Shown: positions 25,476-36,779, numbered from the stretch's first letter. The stretch: 64,000 nt of DNA from AP-15 sp963790875 (GCA_963790875.1 CAWBQT010000006.1:558001-622000); one strand, 5' to 3'. Made by a program: numbers and translations. The notes: a model not told the origin generated them from the sequence alone.

Positions 25476-28346
25476 TTACGACAACGCGTCGAGAAGGCGC
25501 CTTGCGGCTTGCAGATCGGCGGTGCCAAATCCTTCGGTGAACCGCTCATAAATCGGTGCCAGCAGATCGCGCGCCTCAGCGATGCGGTCCCGGTCGCGCA
25601 GCAGGCGGGCAAGGCTCGTCGCGGCGCGCAGCTCCCAGGACAAGGCGCCTTGCTGGTGCGCCCGATCGAGCGCCTGCCGGAAGAGATACTGCGCCGCTTC
25701 CGTGGTCCCGGGAGCGCCCTGCAATAGAAGAAGCTCGCCCTTGAGACGCAGTAGCTCGGGCGCGAGCCAGCCTCCTTGAGACCGATCGATGCCTGCCTCG
25801 ACCGTTGCCAGCCCGTCGGCAGTCCGCCCGGCCTGGACCAGGGCTTCTGCCATCTCAGTAAGGCCGGTCAGGTACCAGAGGCCGGAGTTGGGATCGGTGA
25901 TATCGTCGAGGCCCACGCGCAGCAGTGGTGAGCCCGTTTCGAGATCGCGGGTCTTGACGAGTACAATTCCTTTGATACGAGAGGCGAAATCACCCCAGGG
26001 CCCAAAGCCGTGCGTTCTCGAATGATCCAGCAACATTTCCGCGTAACGTCCCGCCGCGGCTAGATTTCCCACCCATAGCGCGACCAGGCAGCTGCCGTGG
26101 GACAAGACGTAACACAGGGTGGCCGGGTCGGCGAGCGCCTCCGCATCGCCGACGGCGCGCTCCAGGGTGCGCCACGCCTGGTCGGCGAGCCCTCGGAGCC
26201 AGAGAATCCGCGCCAGCACGACGCGGCCTGCGACCTTCTGATCGAACCAGAACCGGATGAACCGCGACTGCCGTTGCGCATCGACATCGGGGCTCAGCAT
26301 ACGCTCGATATGACGCCAAGCATTCGTTTGATCGCCCCGGTAATGATACGACGTCCCGATCATCCGATCCGCGGTGGGCAGGTCGGCCAGGTCCTCCAGC
26401 GAGAGGGTGTAAAATCTTTCGGCAACGGCGAGGGCGGCGGCGTACTCGCCAGTATTATTGCGATGAACCCAAAGCTCCCACAGCGCCCGCAGCTGGTACT
26501 CGGTGTCGCCGAGCGATTCGGCGAGGCGGAGAGCCGTGGTACAGGCCTGCCCAGCCTCGGGGGTTGCACCTTTGGTAAATAGCAGCGATGCGCTGAGCGC
26601 TGCTTGCAGCTTCATCTCACCGCGGGCATCGGTTGGCTCCGCGGGTGCCAGACTGGCGAGCGCCTGCTCGACCCAGCTGCGGCACTCCTCGACCATTGAC
26701 AATTGCAACCAAAGCGGGACCGCGGCAGCGGTCAGCGCCACCGCAATCGAGGCCTCTCCGCTTGGCAAAAATGCCCAGTGGAGCGCCGTGCGCAAATTGT
26801 CGATCTCCGGGACGTAATCGGCCAGCCACTCCGGCGACGACCGGGTCTCCCATTCCGCTTCGGCGCGCGCGAAAAGATTTTCGTAGTACTCGGCGTGGCG
26901 GTGCGCAACCGCTTGCCGCTCGTCGCTTTCGCCCAGCCTTTCGAGCGAATAGGCGCGGGTGGTTTCGAGCAGCCGCAGGCGCGGCTCGGTTTCGGTCGCT
27001 TCCACGACGGCGAGCGATTTTTCTACCAATTCCGTGACGGCGTCGATGACGTCGCCCTTGAGAAGGCCAGGATCGGCGGCAACTGCGCAGGCTGCATCGA
27101 GAGTGAAGCCGCCCGCAAAGATCCCCAAGCGGCGCAGCACGGCTCGCTCGGCCTCGGGAAGCATCTCGTAGCTCCAGTCGAGGGCTGCTCGCAGCGTCCG
27201 ATGCCTCGGCGGACCCGACCGGCGGCCGCTGGTCAAGAAGCGAAAACGGTCGTCGAGATGTGTCGCGAGCCCCCGCACCCCAAAGCTCTCGACCCGGGCC
27301 GCTGCCAATTCGATCGCCAGCGGTATTCCATCGAGCTTCCGGCAGATTTCGGCGACCAACGGAGCGTTCTCGTCGGTGAGTTCAAATTCCCCCAGACGCT
27401 CCGCCGCGCGCTCGACAAACAGCTCTACCGCGGGAAACGCCAGCGCTTCGGCCGCGCCAAGATGGTCCGATGAAAAGCCGCTCGACAGCGGCGGCAACCG
27501 CTGCACATGTTCACCTTCGACCCGCAGCGGCTCGCGGCTTGTTGCCAGGATGTGGACGTCTGCCGCACCCCTGAGGATGGCCGTGGCGAGGGTGGCGGCA
27601 GCTTCGATGACGTGCTCGCAATTGTCGAGCACCAGCAGCAGCCGGCGATCCTTGAGCGCACCGACCAGGCCCGGAACCGGATCATCGGATCGAATGTCGA
27701 AACCGAGCACCTGCGCGACGGCACTGGGGACCAGCCGCGCGTCGGCGAGCGGCGCCAAATCGACGAACCAGGCCCCATGTTCATAGGTGCTGACCGAGGC
27801 CTCGGCCGCGGCGAGGGCGACCGAGGTTTTGCCGATGCCGCCGGGCCCGACAATGCTCAGCAACCGTTGCCGATGTAGCCGCGCCACGATCCGGCTTGCG
27901 GCATCGGCGCGGCCGATCAACCGCGTGAGTTGCTGCGGCAGATTATCGTTTCGCGTCGTCGGCGCGGCCGGCAGTGCTGCAGCTGCAGGCGCCTGTGCGA
28001 CACTGACCGGGGCGACAAAGCGATAACCCTGGCCCGCCGACGTCGTGATGTACCGCCTGCCGGCGCGCCCATCGCCCAGCGCCCGCCGCAAGGCGCCGAC
28101 CTGAAATTTGAGGTTCCCCTCTTCGACAAGGATACCCCGCCACACGCGGGTGATCAGCTCGTCTTTCCCGACCAGCTCCCCGGGGCGCTCCACCAGAGCG
28201 GCCAAGATATCAAGCGCGCGGCTGCCAAGACGCACCGGGTTATCGTCTTCGAGCAGAAGTCGCTGCGCTGCAAGGAGCCGGAATGGGCCAAACGCGATGG
28301 CGTGCTCGCCGTCCGCTATCGCCTGCGGCTCACTCGCCTCCGGCAT
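25476..28346 (-). CDS. Winged-helix/STAND NTPase/TPR regulator, copy B (intact)
   Basis: 956 residues from ATG 28346. Same domain order as copy A: winged helix (HAIAFGPFRLLAAQRLLLED, about 12-105), NTPase with Walker A GPGGIGKTSVALA and Walker B RLLLVLDNCEHVIEAAATLA, then TPR-like repeats from about 550 to the end. The first 550 residues are very close to copy A, but the TPR half is much more diverged, so the input-sensing part is what varies. The ATG lies 17 bp inside the end of copy C (stop at 28330) and B lacks its own conserved upstream block. Expression is therefore probably coupled to copy C. Confidence 0.85.
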   Translation of the reverse strand: MPEASEPQAIADGEHAIAFGPFRLLAAQRLLLEDDNPVRLGSRALDILAALVERPGELVGKDELITRVWRGILVEEGNLKFQVGALRRALGDGRAGRRYITTSAGQGYRFVAPVSVAQAPAAAALPAAPTTRNDNLPQQLTRLIGRADAASRIVARLHRQRLLSIVGPGGIGKTSVALAAAEASVSTYEHGAWFVDLAPLADARLVPSAVAQVLGFDIRSDDPVPGLVGALKDRRLLLVLDNCEHVIEAAATLATAILRGAADVHILATSREPLRVEGEHVQRLPPLSSGFSSDHLGAAEALAFPAVELFVERAAERLGEFELTDENAPLVAEICRKLDGIPLAIELAAARVESFGVRGLATHLDDRFRFLTSGRRSGPPRHRTLRAALDWSYEMLPEAERAVLRRLGIFAGGFTLDAACAVAADPGLLKGDVIDAVTELVEKSLAVVEATETEPRLRLLETTRAYSLERLGESDERQAVAHRHAEYYENLFARAEAEWETRSSPEWLADYVPEIDNLRTALHWAFLPSGEASIAVALTAAAVPLWLQLSMVEECRSWVEQALASLAPAEPTDARGEMKLQAALSASLLFTKGATPEAGQACTTALRLAESLGDTEYQLRALWELWVHRNNTGEYAAALAVAERFYTLSLEDLADLPTADRMIGTSYHYRGDQTNAWRHIERMLSPDVDAQRQSRFIRFWFDQKVAGRVVLARILWLRGLADQAWRTLERAVGDAEALADPATLCYVLSHGSCLVALWVGNLAAAGRYAEMLLDHSRTHGFGPWGDFASRIKGIVLVKTRDLETGSPLLRVGLDDITDPNSGLWYLTGLTEMAEALVQAGRTADGLATVEAGIDRSQGGWLAPELLRLKGELLLLQGAPGTTEAAQYLFRQALDRAHQQGALSWELRAATSLARLLRDRDRIAEARDLLAPIYERFTEGFGTADLQAARRLLDALS

Positions 28347-31216
28347 CGCTCAGTTCATCCAGAAGCCGTTTCGCCGCAATTAAATCGGCAGTGCCGAACC
28401 CCTCGGTAAACCGGTCATAAACCGGCTGCAGGATTCCCTTCGCGTCGGCGGGCCGACCCTGATTTCGCAGCAGGCGGGCAAGGCTCGTCGCAGCGCGTAA
28501 CTCCCAAGACAACGATCCCTGCTGGCGAGCGATTTGGCTAGCTTCGTTGAAGCAATCTTCGGCCATGGAAGTGGATCGATCGACCACTCGCCGGAGCAAT
28601 ATTTCCCCCTTGATGCGAAGCAGCTCGGGAACATACCACCGTTGACCGTCCGCACCCGTTCCGGACTTATCCAACGCCTCGGTCACAGCAGTTAGCGCCG
28701 CATCGAGATGCTCCAATCCGGCAAACGCAATTGCGAGAGCTCCTCTAAACTCTGGATAAGAAACCCGCCACCCCGTCTCGCCGCACGTCCTGAACGCCTC
28801 GCGCAGCACCGCGGCGCCTCGCCCGAACTCTCCGCGTTCGATCAGCAGCTTGCCTTCGAGGAAATGCCCCACAGTCTTAAAGAAGGGCGCGTTCAAGGTT
28901 GTCGCGACCTCAATCAAACGCGCATTTGCGCGATCAGCCGCAGCGAAATCCCCCGTCATCGGCGCGATGCGGCAAATCCCATAATAGAGTACACGGCAGA
29001 ACGACAGCTGATGTTCCGTACCATGCAGCTCGTCGATGGCGCCCAGCGCCTCTCGGATTGCCTTCTCCGCGAAACCCTGAAGCCAAAGCGCACGCGCGAG
29101 CATTGCCCGTGCCAGCGCGCGGTCGTCCGAGTGGCTCCAAAAGACAGGTCGTTCGCGTTCCGGCAAGACCGGATATTCCAGTACACGCTCGAGGTAGCGC
29201 TGTGCTTCCCTTGGCTTGCCAGTGGTGAGCAGAGTGTTGCCTATTAGCCGATCGGCGACGGCGACAATAGCCCGGTCACCAAGCCGCTGAGCGCTGTCCC
29301 TGAGGCGCTCTACTGCAGCTGACGCCTTGCCGTAGTCTCCCCGGAAGACATAGACGCCCGAAAGCGCCGCCAGGGCGCGAGCCTGCGCATGCAGATCGCC
29401 GGAAGCATCCGCGACTTCAAGCGCATTTTCGAGGATGAATTTTGTCTCCTCGCTAGGTCCCATCATAACGAGGCGGGCGCTGCCAAGGGCGATCTCAAGT
29501 TGCATGCGCAGCCGCACATTGGATTTCGTCTCTTCCCCAATATGGAGCAGCGCACGCTCGCAGCGGTCGCGGCACTCGGCCATGAGCGCCAGATGTGACC
29601 AGACCGGCGCATAAGCGGCGGTCAACTCGACACCGATAGCCCTGTCTCCACGGGAAGAAAACGCCCAATCGAGCGCCGCTCGAAGCGTTGTCGATTTCCC
29701 GGGCGTGATGGGCCAGCCATTCGCTTATCCGTCTCTTCGGCGCCTCGCCTCCTGCGCGCTCGAAAAGGTCGCGATAGTACTCTGCGTGGCGGCGCGCGAC
29801 CCGGTCGCGCTCGCCGCTCTCGCCAAGTTTCTCGATCGCGTAGGCGCGGGTGGTTTCGAGCAGCCGCAAGCGCGGCTCGGTTTCCGTCGTTTCCACGACG
29901 GCGAGTGATTTTTCTACCAATTCTGCGATGGCGTTAATGACGTCGCCCTTGAGAAGGCCAGGGTCGGTGGCGACGGCGCAGGCTGCATCGAGCGTGAAGC
30001 CGCCCATAAAGATCCCCAAGCGGCGCAGTACGGCACGCTCGGGTTCGGAGAGCACGTCGTAGCTCCAGTCGAGGGCCGCTCTCAGCGTCCGATGCCTCGG
30101 CGAACCCGATCTGCGGCCGCTGGTCAGCAAGCGACGATCGTCGAGATGTGTCGCGAGCCCCCGCACCCCGAAGGTCTCGACCCGGGCCGCCGCCAATTCG
30201 ATCGCCAGCGGTATGCCATCGAGTTTCCGGCAAATCTCGGCAACGAGCGGGGCGTTCTCGTCGGTCAGTTCAAATTCTCCCAGGCACTCCGCCGCGCGCT
30301 CGACAAACAGCTCTACCGCGGGAAACGCAAGCGCTTCAGCCGCGCCAGGATGGTCTGATGAAAAGCCGCTCGGCAGCGGCGGCAACCGCTGCACATGCTC
30401 ACCTTCGACCCGCAGCGCTTCGCGGCTCGTCGCCAGGATGTGGACCCCTGCCGCACCCTTGAGGATGGCCGCGGCGAGGGTGGCGGCGGTCTCGATGACG
30501 TGCTCGCAGTTGTCGAGCACCAGCAGCAGCCGGCGATCCCTGAGCGCGCCGACCAGGCCCGGAACGGGATCATCGGATCGAATCTCGAAACCGAGCACCT
30601 GCGCGACGGCACCGGGGACCAGCCGCGCGTCGGCGAGCGGCGCCAATTCAACGAACCAGACCCCATGTTCATAGGTGTTGACCGAGGCCTCGGCCACGGC
30701 GAGGGCGACCGAGGTCTTGCCGATGCCGCCGGGCCCGACAATGCTCAGCATCCGGTGCCGCTGCAGCCGCGCCGCGATCCGGCCTACGGCATCGGCGCGG
30801 CCGATCAACCGGGTGAGTTGCTGCGGCAGATTATGATTTGGTCTCGTCGGCGCGGCCGGCAGTGCTGCGGCTGCAGGCGCCTGTGCGACACTGACCGGAG
30901 CGACAAAGCGATAACCCTGGCCCGCAGACGTCGCGATGTACCGCCTGCCGGCGCGTCCATCGCTGAGCGCCCGCCTCAATGCCCCAACTTGGAACTTGAG
31001 GTTACCCTCCTCGACAAAGGTGCCCCGCCACACGCGGGCCATCAGCTCGTCTTTGCCGACCAGCTCCCCGGGGCGCTCCACCAGAGCGGTCAAAATATCA
31101 AGCGCACGGCTGCCCACACGCACAGGGTTATCGTCTTCGAGCAGAAGTCGCTGCGTCGGAACCAGGCGGAAGGGGCCGAACGAGATCGCGCGTTCGGACG
31201 CGACGAGATCGGCCAC
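28330..31216 (-). pseudogene. STAND regulator copy C, split by one +1 frameshift
   Basis: GTG 31216 starts ADLVASERAISFGPFRL. The winged helix and NTPase (GPGGIGKTSVALA, LLLVLDNCEHVIETAATLA) run in frame to EIDN at about codon 510. At 29683-29689 the bases aagcgtt contain one extra position relative to the other copies. The frame then goes wrong and stops at 29495. The second frame, from upstream of 29625 (TAAYAPVWSHLALMAECRD) to 28330, supplies the TPR half. Everything else is open, so this is a single-event break: a young pseudogene, a real two-protein split, or a sequencing error. Confidence 0.8.
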
Positions 31217-31341
31217 TTGAACCTCGCTCCATCCGACGGATTTCGGACGCGTCGGCATCCGACAGTCACCGGAGCGAGTGAGCCTACACGGCGGCGGGCG
31301 GTCACGAAAGGTCGACGACCCTCGAACAAAGATCCGACGAT
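31217..31341 (-). promoter_or_regulatory. Conserved upstream block of regulator copy C
   Basis: Closely matches the blocks upstream of copies A and D. The palindrome GGTCGACGACC is at 31310-31320, about 95-105 bp before GTG 31216. The block directly abuts the 3' end of copy D (stop 31342-31344). Confidence 0.55.
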
Positions 31342-34188
31342 TTACGACAGCGCGTCGATAAGCCGCCTTGCCGCTTGCAGATCGGCGGTGCCGAATTCTT
31401 GGTGAACCGCTCATAAATCGGCGCCAGCAGATCGCGCGCATCACTGATGCGGTCCCGGTCGCGCAATAGGCGGGCGAGGCTCGTCGCAGCGCGAACTCCC
31501 AAGACAATGCCCCTTGCCGGCGCGCTTCGTCCAGTGCCTGTCGGAAATAGCTCCGGCGTTTGCGTGGCTGAAGGAGCGCCCTGCAACAACAAAAGTTCAC
31601 CCTTGAGGCGCAACAACTCCGGGGTGAGCCAACTTGTCTCAGAACTATCGAGCTCTGCTTCGAGCAGCACATGTCCCTCAGCGATCCGCCCGGTATGCGA
31701 CAACGCCTCCGCTAACTCGCTCAGGCCGGTCAAGAATTGAGCTTCAGTGGGTCTTGGCGATCTCGTCGGGCCGCTGTGCGGTAGCCGCGATTTTGTTTCG
31801 AGGACGCCGCACTTGAGGGCGACAATTTTGTGAAACCTGGAACCCGACGCGGCCCAGAGAGGAGAACCGTGCCTTCTCGAATGACCGAGTAGCATCCCTG
31901 CATAATGCGCTGCAGCGGCAAGGTTCCCTACCCAAAGCGCGATCGGGCATGCCGCGAAGGTGAGAGCGTAGCACACCGAGTAATCGTGACCGGTCGCTTC
32001 TCCAAGGCTCGTTTCAGCAGCGCGTAACGCCTGGTCCGATAACCCTTGTAACCACAACACGCGCGCAAGGAACACACGCGCTGACATTTGCACTTCAATC
32101 CCGAAAGCGAAAGAAATCCTGGAGGCGAATGGCTTTACCGGCGTGATTGCTGTCAGCATAGTGAGCCAGCACTTGCTCCAGATGGAGCTGCGCACTGATC
32201 TGGTCGCCGAGAGTATGTTTGATGGAGCCTATCATGCACTCGCCGGCCAGCCGAACGCTCGGGTCTGATCCACGCATTGCGAGATCATGGAACTTTTGCG
32301 CAAATGGCAGAGCCGCCCGGTATCGACGGTTGGCGGCGTGATAGAATTGGAGGCCTTGGAGGGCGCGCAGCTCAGAACTGACGTCGCCAAGGTTCTCCGC
32401 AATCTCCAGCGCCTTCGCTGAACGCCGCGCCCATTTCGGGCGCCTCGGACGCTGATGCGCCCAGCGCGGCGGACAGTTTCATTTCGTTGCGCGGGTCGCA
32501 GATCCCTCCGGTCCCAGAGCGCCAAGCACCTGCTTGGCGCGACGGCGGCACTCCTCAAGCAGCGATAGACGCATCGACAAGGGGACCGCGGTGGTGGTCA
32601 GCGCGACCCCCACTCTCGGATCACCGTTCGACGAGAAGGCCCAGTCCAGCGATGCGCGTGAGCTATCGATTTCCTGCGCGTAATCGATCAGCCATTCAGC
32701 TGCGGGCCGCGCCTGGATCGGTTTCGGCCTTTCGAACAGGTCTCGGTAAAACTCGGCGTGGCGGCGCGCGACCGCTTCCCACTCGCCGCTCTCGCCGAGT
32801 TTCTCGAGCGCGTAGGCGCGGGTGGTTTCGAGCAGCCGCAGGCGCGGCTCGGTTTCCGCCGCTTCCACAGCGGTCAGCGATTTCTCTACCAATTCTGCGA
32901 TGGCGTGGATGACGTCGCCCTTGAGAAGGCCAGGGTCGGCGGCGACGGCGCAGGCTGCATCGAGCGTGAAGCCGCCCATAAAGATCCCCAAGCGGCGCAG
33001 TACGGCACGCTCGGGTTCGGAGAGCACCTCGTAGCTCCAGTCGAGGGCCGCTCTCAGCGTCCGATGCCTCGGCGAACCCGACCGGCGGCCGCTGGTCAGC
33101 AAGCGACGGTCGTCGAGATGTGTCGCGAGCCCCCGCACCCCAAAGCTCTCGACCCGGGCCGCGGCCAATTCGATCGCTAGGGGTATGCCATCGAGCTTCC
33201 GGCAAATCTCGGCAACGAGCGGAGCGTTCTCGTCGGTGAGTTCAAATTCCCCCAGACGCTCCGCCGCACGCTCGACAAACAGCTCTACCGCGGGAAGCGC
33301 AAGCGCTTCGGCCGCGCCAGGATGGTCCGATGAAAAGCCGCTCGACAGCGGCGGCAACCGCTGCGCATGCTCACCTTCGACCCGCAGCGCTTCGCGGCTT
33401 GTTGCCAAAATATGGATCCCTGCCGCGCCCTTGAGGATGGCTGTGGCGAGGGTGGCGGCCGTATCGATGACGTGTTCGCAATTGTCGAGCACCAGCAGCA
33501 GCCGGCGATCCCTGAGCGCGCCGACCAGGCCCGGAACGGGATCATCGGAGCGGATCTCGAAGCCGAGCACCTGCGCGACGGCGCTAGGGACCAGCCGCGC
33601 GTCGCCGAGCGGCGCCAGATCGATCAGCCAGACCCCATGTTCATAGGCGTTGACCGAGGCCTCGGCCACGGCGAGGGCGACCGAGGTCTTGCCGATGCCG
33701 CCGGGCCCGACAATGCTCAGCATCCGGTGCCGTTCTAGCCGCGCCACGATCCGCGCTACGGCATCGGCCCTTCCGATCAACCGGGTGAGTTGCCGCGGCA
33801 AATTATGATTTTGTCTCGTCGGCGCGGCCGGCAGTGCTGCGGCTGCAGGCGCCTGTGCGACACTGACCGGAGCGACAAAGCGATAACCCTGGCCCGCAGA
33901 CGTCGCGATATACCGCCTGCCGCCGCGTCCATCGCCGAGCGCCCGCCGCAAGGCGCCGACCTGGAATTTGAGATTCCCCTCCTCGACAAAGGTGCCCCGC
34001 CACACGCGGGCCATCAGCTCGTCTTTCCCGACCAGCTCCCCGGGACGCTCCACCAGAGCGGTCAAAATATCAAGCGCGCGGCTGCCCACACGCACAGGGT
34101 TATCGTCTTCGAGCAGAAGTCGCTGCGTCGGAACCAGGCGGAAGGGGCCGAACGAGATCGCGCGTTCGGACGCGACGAGATCGGTCAC
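31342..34188 (-). pseudogene. STAND regulator copy D, multiply frameshifted
   Basis: GTG 34188 begins TDLVASERAISFGPFRLVP and the first 550 codons (winged helix, Walker A GPGGIGKTSVALA, Walker B) are intact to 32479. The TPR half is spread over at least three frames. One segment (VRLAGECMIGSIKHTLGDQI) ends at 32095, another (RVFLARVLWLQGLSDQALRA) runs to about 31560, and a third (SYFRQALDEARRQGALSWEF) continues to about 31490. The true end LIDALS with TAA is at 31342. Four or so frameshifts make an active full-length product impossible. A truncated DNA-binding/NTPase protein of 569 residues could still be made. Confidence 0.82.
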
Positions 34189-34450
34189 TTGAACCTCGCT
34201 CCATCCGACGGGTTCGCACGCATCGGCAACCGACAGCTCGCCGGAGCGCGCCAGCCTACACGGCGGAGGGTGGTCACGAAAGGTCGACGATCTCGAACAA
34301 AGATCCGATGGCCGGTCTATCGGCGCGGAGGTAGTAATCCTCGGGAAAGGTTAATGCAATGGTTGTGAAGGACCTCTCACCTGCTTTAGGCCGCCAAGCC
34401 CTCGTGAAGATGAGCGGCGCCCTCGACGACCAAACCGGCCAGCTGTCCAC
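34189..34450 (-). promoter_or_regulatory. Conserved upstream block of regulator copy D
   Basis: Matches 13756-14015 upstream of copy A over a longer stretch than the other blocks, including gttaatgcaatggttgtgaa in both. The palindrome is mutated here (GGTCGACGATC). The extended match shows that A and D derive from a duplication that included about 250 bp of upstream DNA. Confidence 0.5.
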
Positions 34451-34717
34451 CCCAGGCGCGCAACCGTGGACCCGCAGCCAGCAAGGGCCCCTTCGATCCG
34501 CCCCGTGTGAAGATGCGTGCTCGACTGCAGCAGCCGATCAACAATTAACGTGGAGTGACACGCATCGCCACACCTGCTTCCTGGCGGCCGCTGCGGGAAC
34601 GCTTCCCTTTTACCTGCGGGCGATGCAATATCGCCCATCGCCGCCTGCCGAGTTAAACGAACTCGCGCCAAAGCTAGTACCGCGTTTTGCAAATACCGCA
34701 CCTAAAAATCTTGTCAC
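34451..34717. other. Intergenic, no gene seen
   Basis: Between the regulator array and the REP hairpin I see no coding frame with a ribosome site or recognisable product. The minus-strand 116-codon frame (34351-34701) has no family features. Confidence 0.4.
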
Positions 34718-34768
34718 ACCGGCGAAGGCCGGTGCCCATTTCTAACATGGGTCCCGGCCTTCGCCGGG
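34718..34768. repeat. REP-type palindrome, copy 1
   Basis: Arms ccggcgaaggccggtgcccat and its near-complement (ending cggccttcgccggg) enclose a loop of about seven bases. The same element recurs at 36668-36717, so one lies on each side of the acetolactate synthase gene. It could also act as a terminator for that gene. Confidence 0.8.
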
Positions 34769-34881
34769 AAGACGAAGAAAGAAAGCCAAATCACATCGTC
34801 GATCGACACCCTGAACCAGTATCCCGTATCTTTTGATGCACTACGAGACAGAGACCAATGCGTGAGCCATAGATGCGGTAA

Positions 34882-36573
34882 TTAGGAAACGCTATACCAG
34901 TGGATGCTGTCCCCTTTGATCATCTCAAACAGCCGATGGTTATCCCTGTAGTCGACGTGAACCTCGACGATAACCGGACCTGCCACAGTAAAAGCCTTCT
35001 TCATGACTGATACGACATTGTCGGGCGTGTCGATCATCAGCCCCGTCGCGCCAAATGCCTCTGCATACTTGATGTAGTCGATCGGGCCGAACTCGATGCC
35101 CGAGGTTCGGCCGTATTTCAGCTTCTCCTGCGTCGCCACCATGTCGTAGGTGCCGTCGATCCAAACCATGTGCACGAGGTTGGCCTTGAGCCGGACGGCA
35201 GTCTCCAACTCCATGGCAGAGTACAGAAAACCGCCGTCGCCGGAGATCGACATGATTTTTTCCGAGGGCCGGACGAGGGTGCCCGCAATCGCCCACGGCA
35301 GCGCCACACCGAGGGTCTGCTGACCATTCGTGATCAATACCTGGCGCGGTCGCACGCTGTAGAGGTGCCGGGCAATCCACAGGTGGAGCGACCCCATGTC
35401 GAGGCACACCGTGACGTCCGAACCGAGGAACTGCCTCAACTCGTGGACCAGGCGCAATGGGTGGATGGGCGTTCCGCTCAGACACGCTGCCTCTTGGGCC
35501 AGGCGATTGCGCTCGGAGGCAATGGCCTCGAGCACGCTTGCCAATAGCGCCGATTTCGTCGAGCGGCTGATCTGCGGCGTCAATTTGCCCAGAGTTTGTG
35601 CGACGTCGCCGGCCAGTTCGACATAAGGCTGGTAGCAGTTGTCCAGATCGGCGGCGAGGACATCGATATGGATGATCTTACGCCTGGCGTTTGCATTCCA
35701 TTCGGCGGGCACGTATTCGACCGGGTCGTAGCCGACGGTGATGACCAGATCGGCGGCGTCGAGCAGACGATCTGCCAGCTGATTGGCCAATTGGCCGACC
35801 CGGCCGCCAAAGTTGTCGAACGATGGCGCACCAACCGCTCCGGCTGCCGGAAACGTCCCGACGACCGCTAGGTTGCTCTTGGTCAGGAATGATTGAAGCG
35901 CTGCCGTGTAGGCGGGTCGACTTGCGAGCATCCCAAGCAGAACCACCGGATTGTTCGCGGCATTGATGAGGCGAGCCGCCTCCCTGATCGCCCGGCCGTC
36001 GGCGGGGCCGGGACCGGCGAAAGCCGGCAGCGGCAACGGATCGTACGCGCATGCGGCCGCCATGACGTCTTTCGGCAGATTGACATAGGCAGCGCCCGGC
36101 CGGCCGCTCTCGGCGGCTCGGAAGGCATTCGCCATCACCTCACTCACCTGGTGTGGAGCGCCGACGGTCACACTGTACTTGGTGACCGGCTTCAAGATCG
36201 AGACGGCGTCCATTGTCTGATGGATCTGCTTCAAGGCTTCGTCCGTCGCGACAGCGCCGCCGAGGGCGACCACCGGATCGCCTTCGGAGTTGGCAGTCGC
36301 CAGCCCGGTCGTCAGGTTGGAAACCCCAGGGCCCGAGGTCGCGATCGCGACCCCCGCCTTGCCGGTCATCCGGCCGATACCGCCGGCGATGAATGCCGCG
36401 TTCTGCTCATGGCGGCAGACGACCGTCTTGATCTTCGAATCGACCAAGGCGTCGAATACGGCGTCGATTTTGGCACCTGGGACACCGAAGACATGGGTGA
36501 CGCCTTGCGCCTCGAGCGCACGGACTACGAGTTTCGCGCCGGTCTGTTCCGGCTTCTGCGAATTGTCGAACAC
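34882..36573 (-). CDS. alsS: Acetolactate synthase, catabolic (AlsS/BudB-like)
   Basis: 563 residues from GTG 36573 with AGGAG six bases upstream. Thiamine diphosphate enzyme: catalytic Glu in VVCRHEQNAAFIAGG (about 56), and the ThDP/Mg motif starting SGDGGFLYSAMELETAVRL with WIDGTYDMV completing it (about 445-475). KLKYGRTSGIEFGPIDYIKY is typical of the FAD-independent AlsS group and there is no small regulatory subunit gene. It condenses two pyruvates to acetolactate and CO2. The acetolactate decarboxylase gene is directly upstream on the same strand, so the pair makes acetoin from pyruvate. Flanked by REP palindromes. Confidence 0.9.
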   Translation of the reverse strand: MFDNSQKPEQTGAKLVVRALEAQGVTHVFGVPGAKIDAVFDALVDSKIKTVVCRHEQNAAFIAGGIGRMTGKAGVAIATSGPGVSNLTTGLATANSEGDPVVALGGAVATDEALKQIHQTMDAVSILKPVTKYSVTVGAPHQVSEVMANAFRAAESGRPGAAYVNLPKDVMAAACAYDPLPLPAFAGPGPADGRAIREAARLINAANNPVVLLGMLASRPAYTAALQSFLTKSNLAVVGTFPAAGAVGAPSFDNFGGRVGQLANQLADRLLDAADLVITVGYDPVEYVPAEWNANARRKIIHIDVLAADLDNCYQPYVELAGDVAQTLGKLTPQISRSTKSALLASVLEAIASERNRLAQEAACLSGTPIHPLRLVHELRQFLGSDVTVCLDMGSLHLWIARHLYSVRPRQVLITNGQQTLGVALPWAIAGTLVRPSEKIMSISGDGGFLYSAMELETAVRLKANLVHMVWIDGTYDMVATQEKLKYGRTSGIEFGPIDYIKYAEAFGATGLMIDTPDNVVSVMKKAFTVAGPVIVEVHVDYRDNHRLFEMIKGDSIHWYSVS

Positions 36574-36667
36574 GGCGATCTCCTAGTGCTGCGTTTCTAA
36601 GTTCCTGGGAATATCAGAGCGAAGCGATTGTGAAGGGGAGGCCGTGAATAACCCCTTCTTAGTCATG

Positions 36668-36717
36668 CCGGCGAAGGCCGGTATCCATTGCTGCCATGGG
36701 TCCCGGCCTCCGCCGGG
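36668..36717. repeat. REP-type palindrome, copy 2
   Basis: ccggcgaaggccggtatccat pairs with atgggtcccggcctccgccggg across a short loop. Same orientation and core as 34718-34768. It lies in the 200-bp gap between the decarboxylase and synthase genes and could attenuate or stabilise the transcript there. Confidence 0.8.
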
Positions 36718-36779
36718 ACGACAAGAAAGCAAATTGCCAACCTGCGCGGCGATAAACCCGAAATTTCGGAAGCGACGCA

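Noticed and set aside
10861..34188. STAND proteins as Avs-type antiphage sensors
   Set aside because: The N-terminal winged helix and MalT/AfsR-like domain order point to transcription regulators; no nuclease or other effector domain is present.
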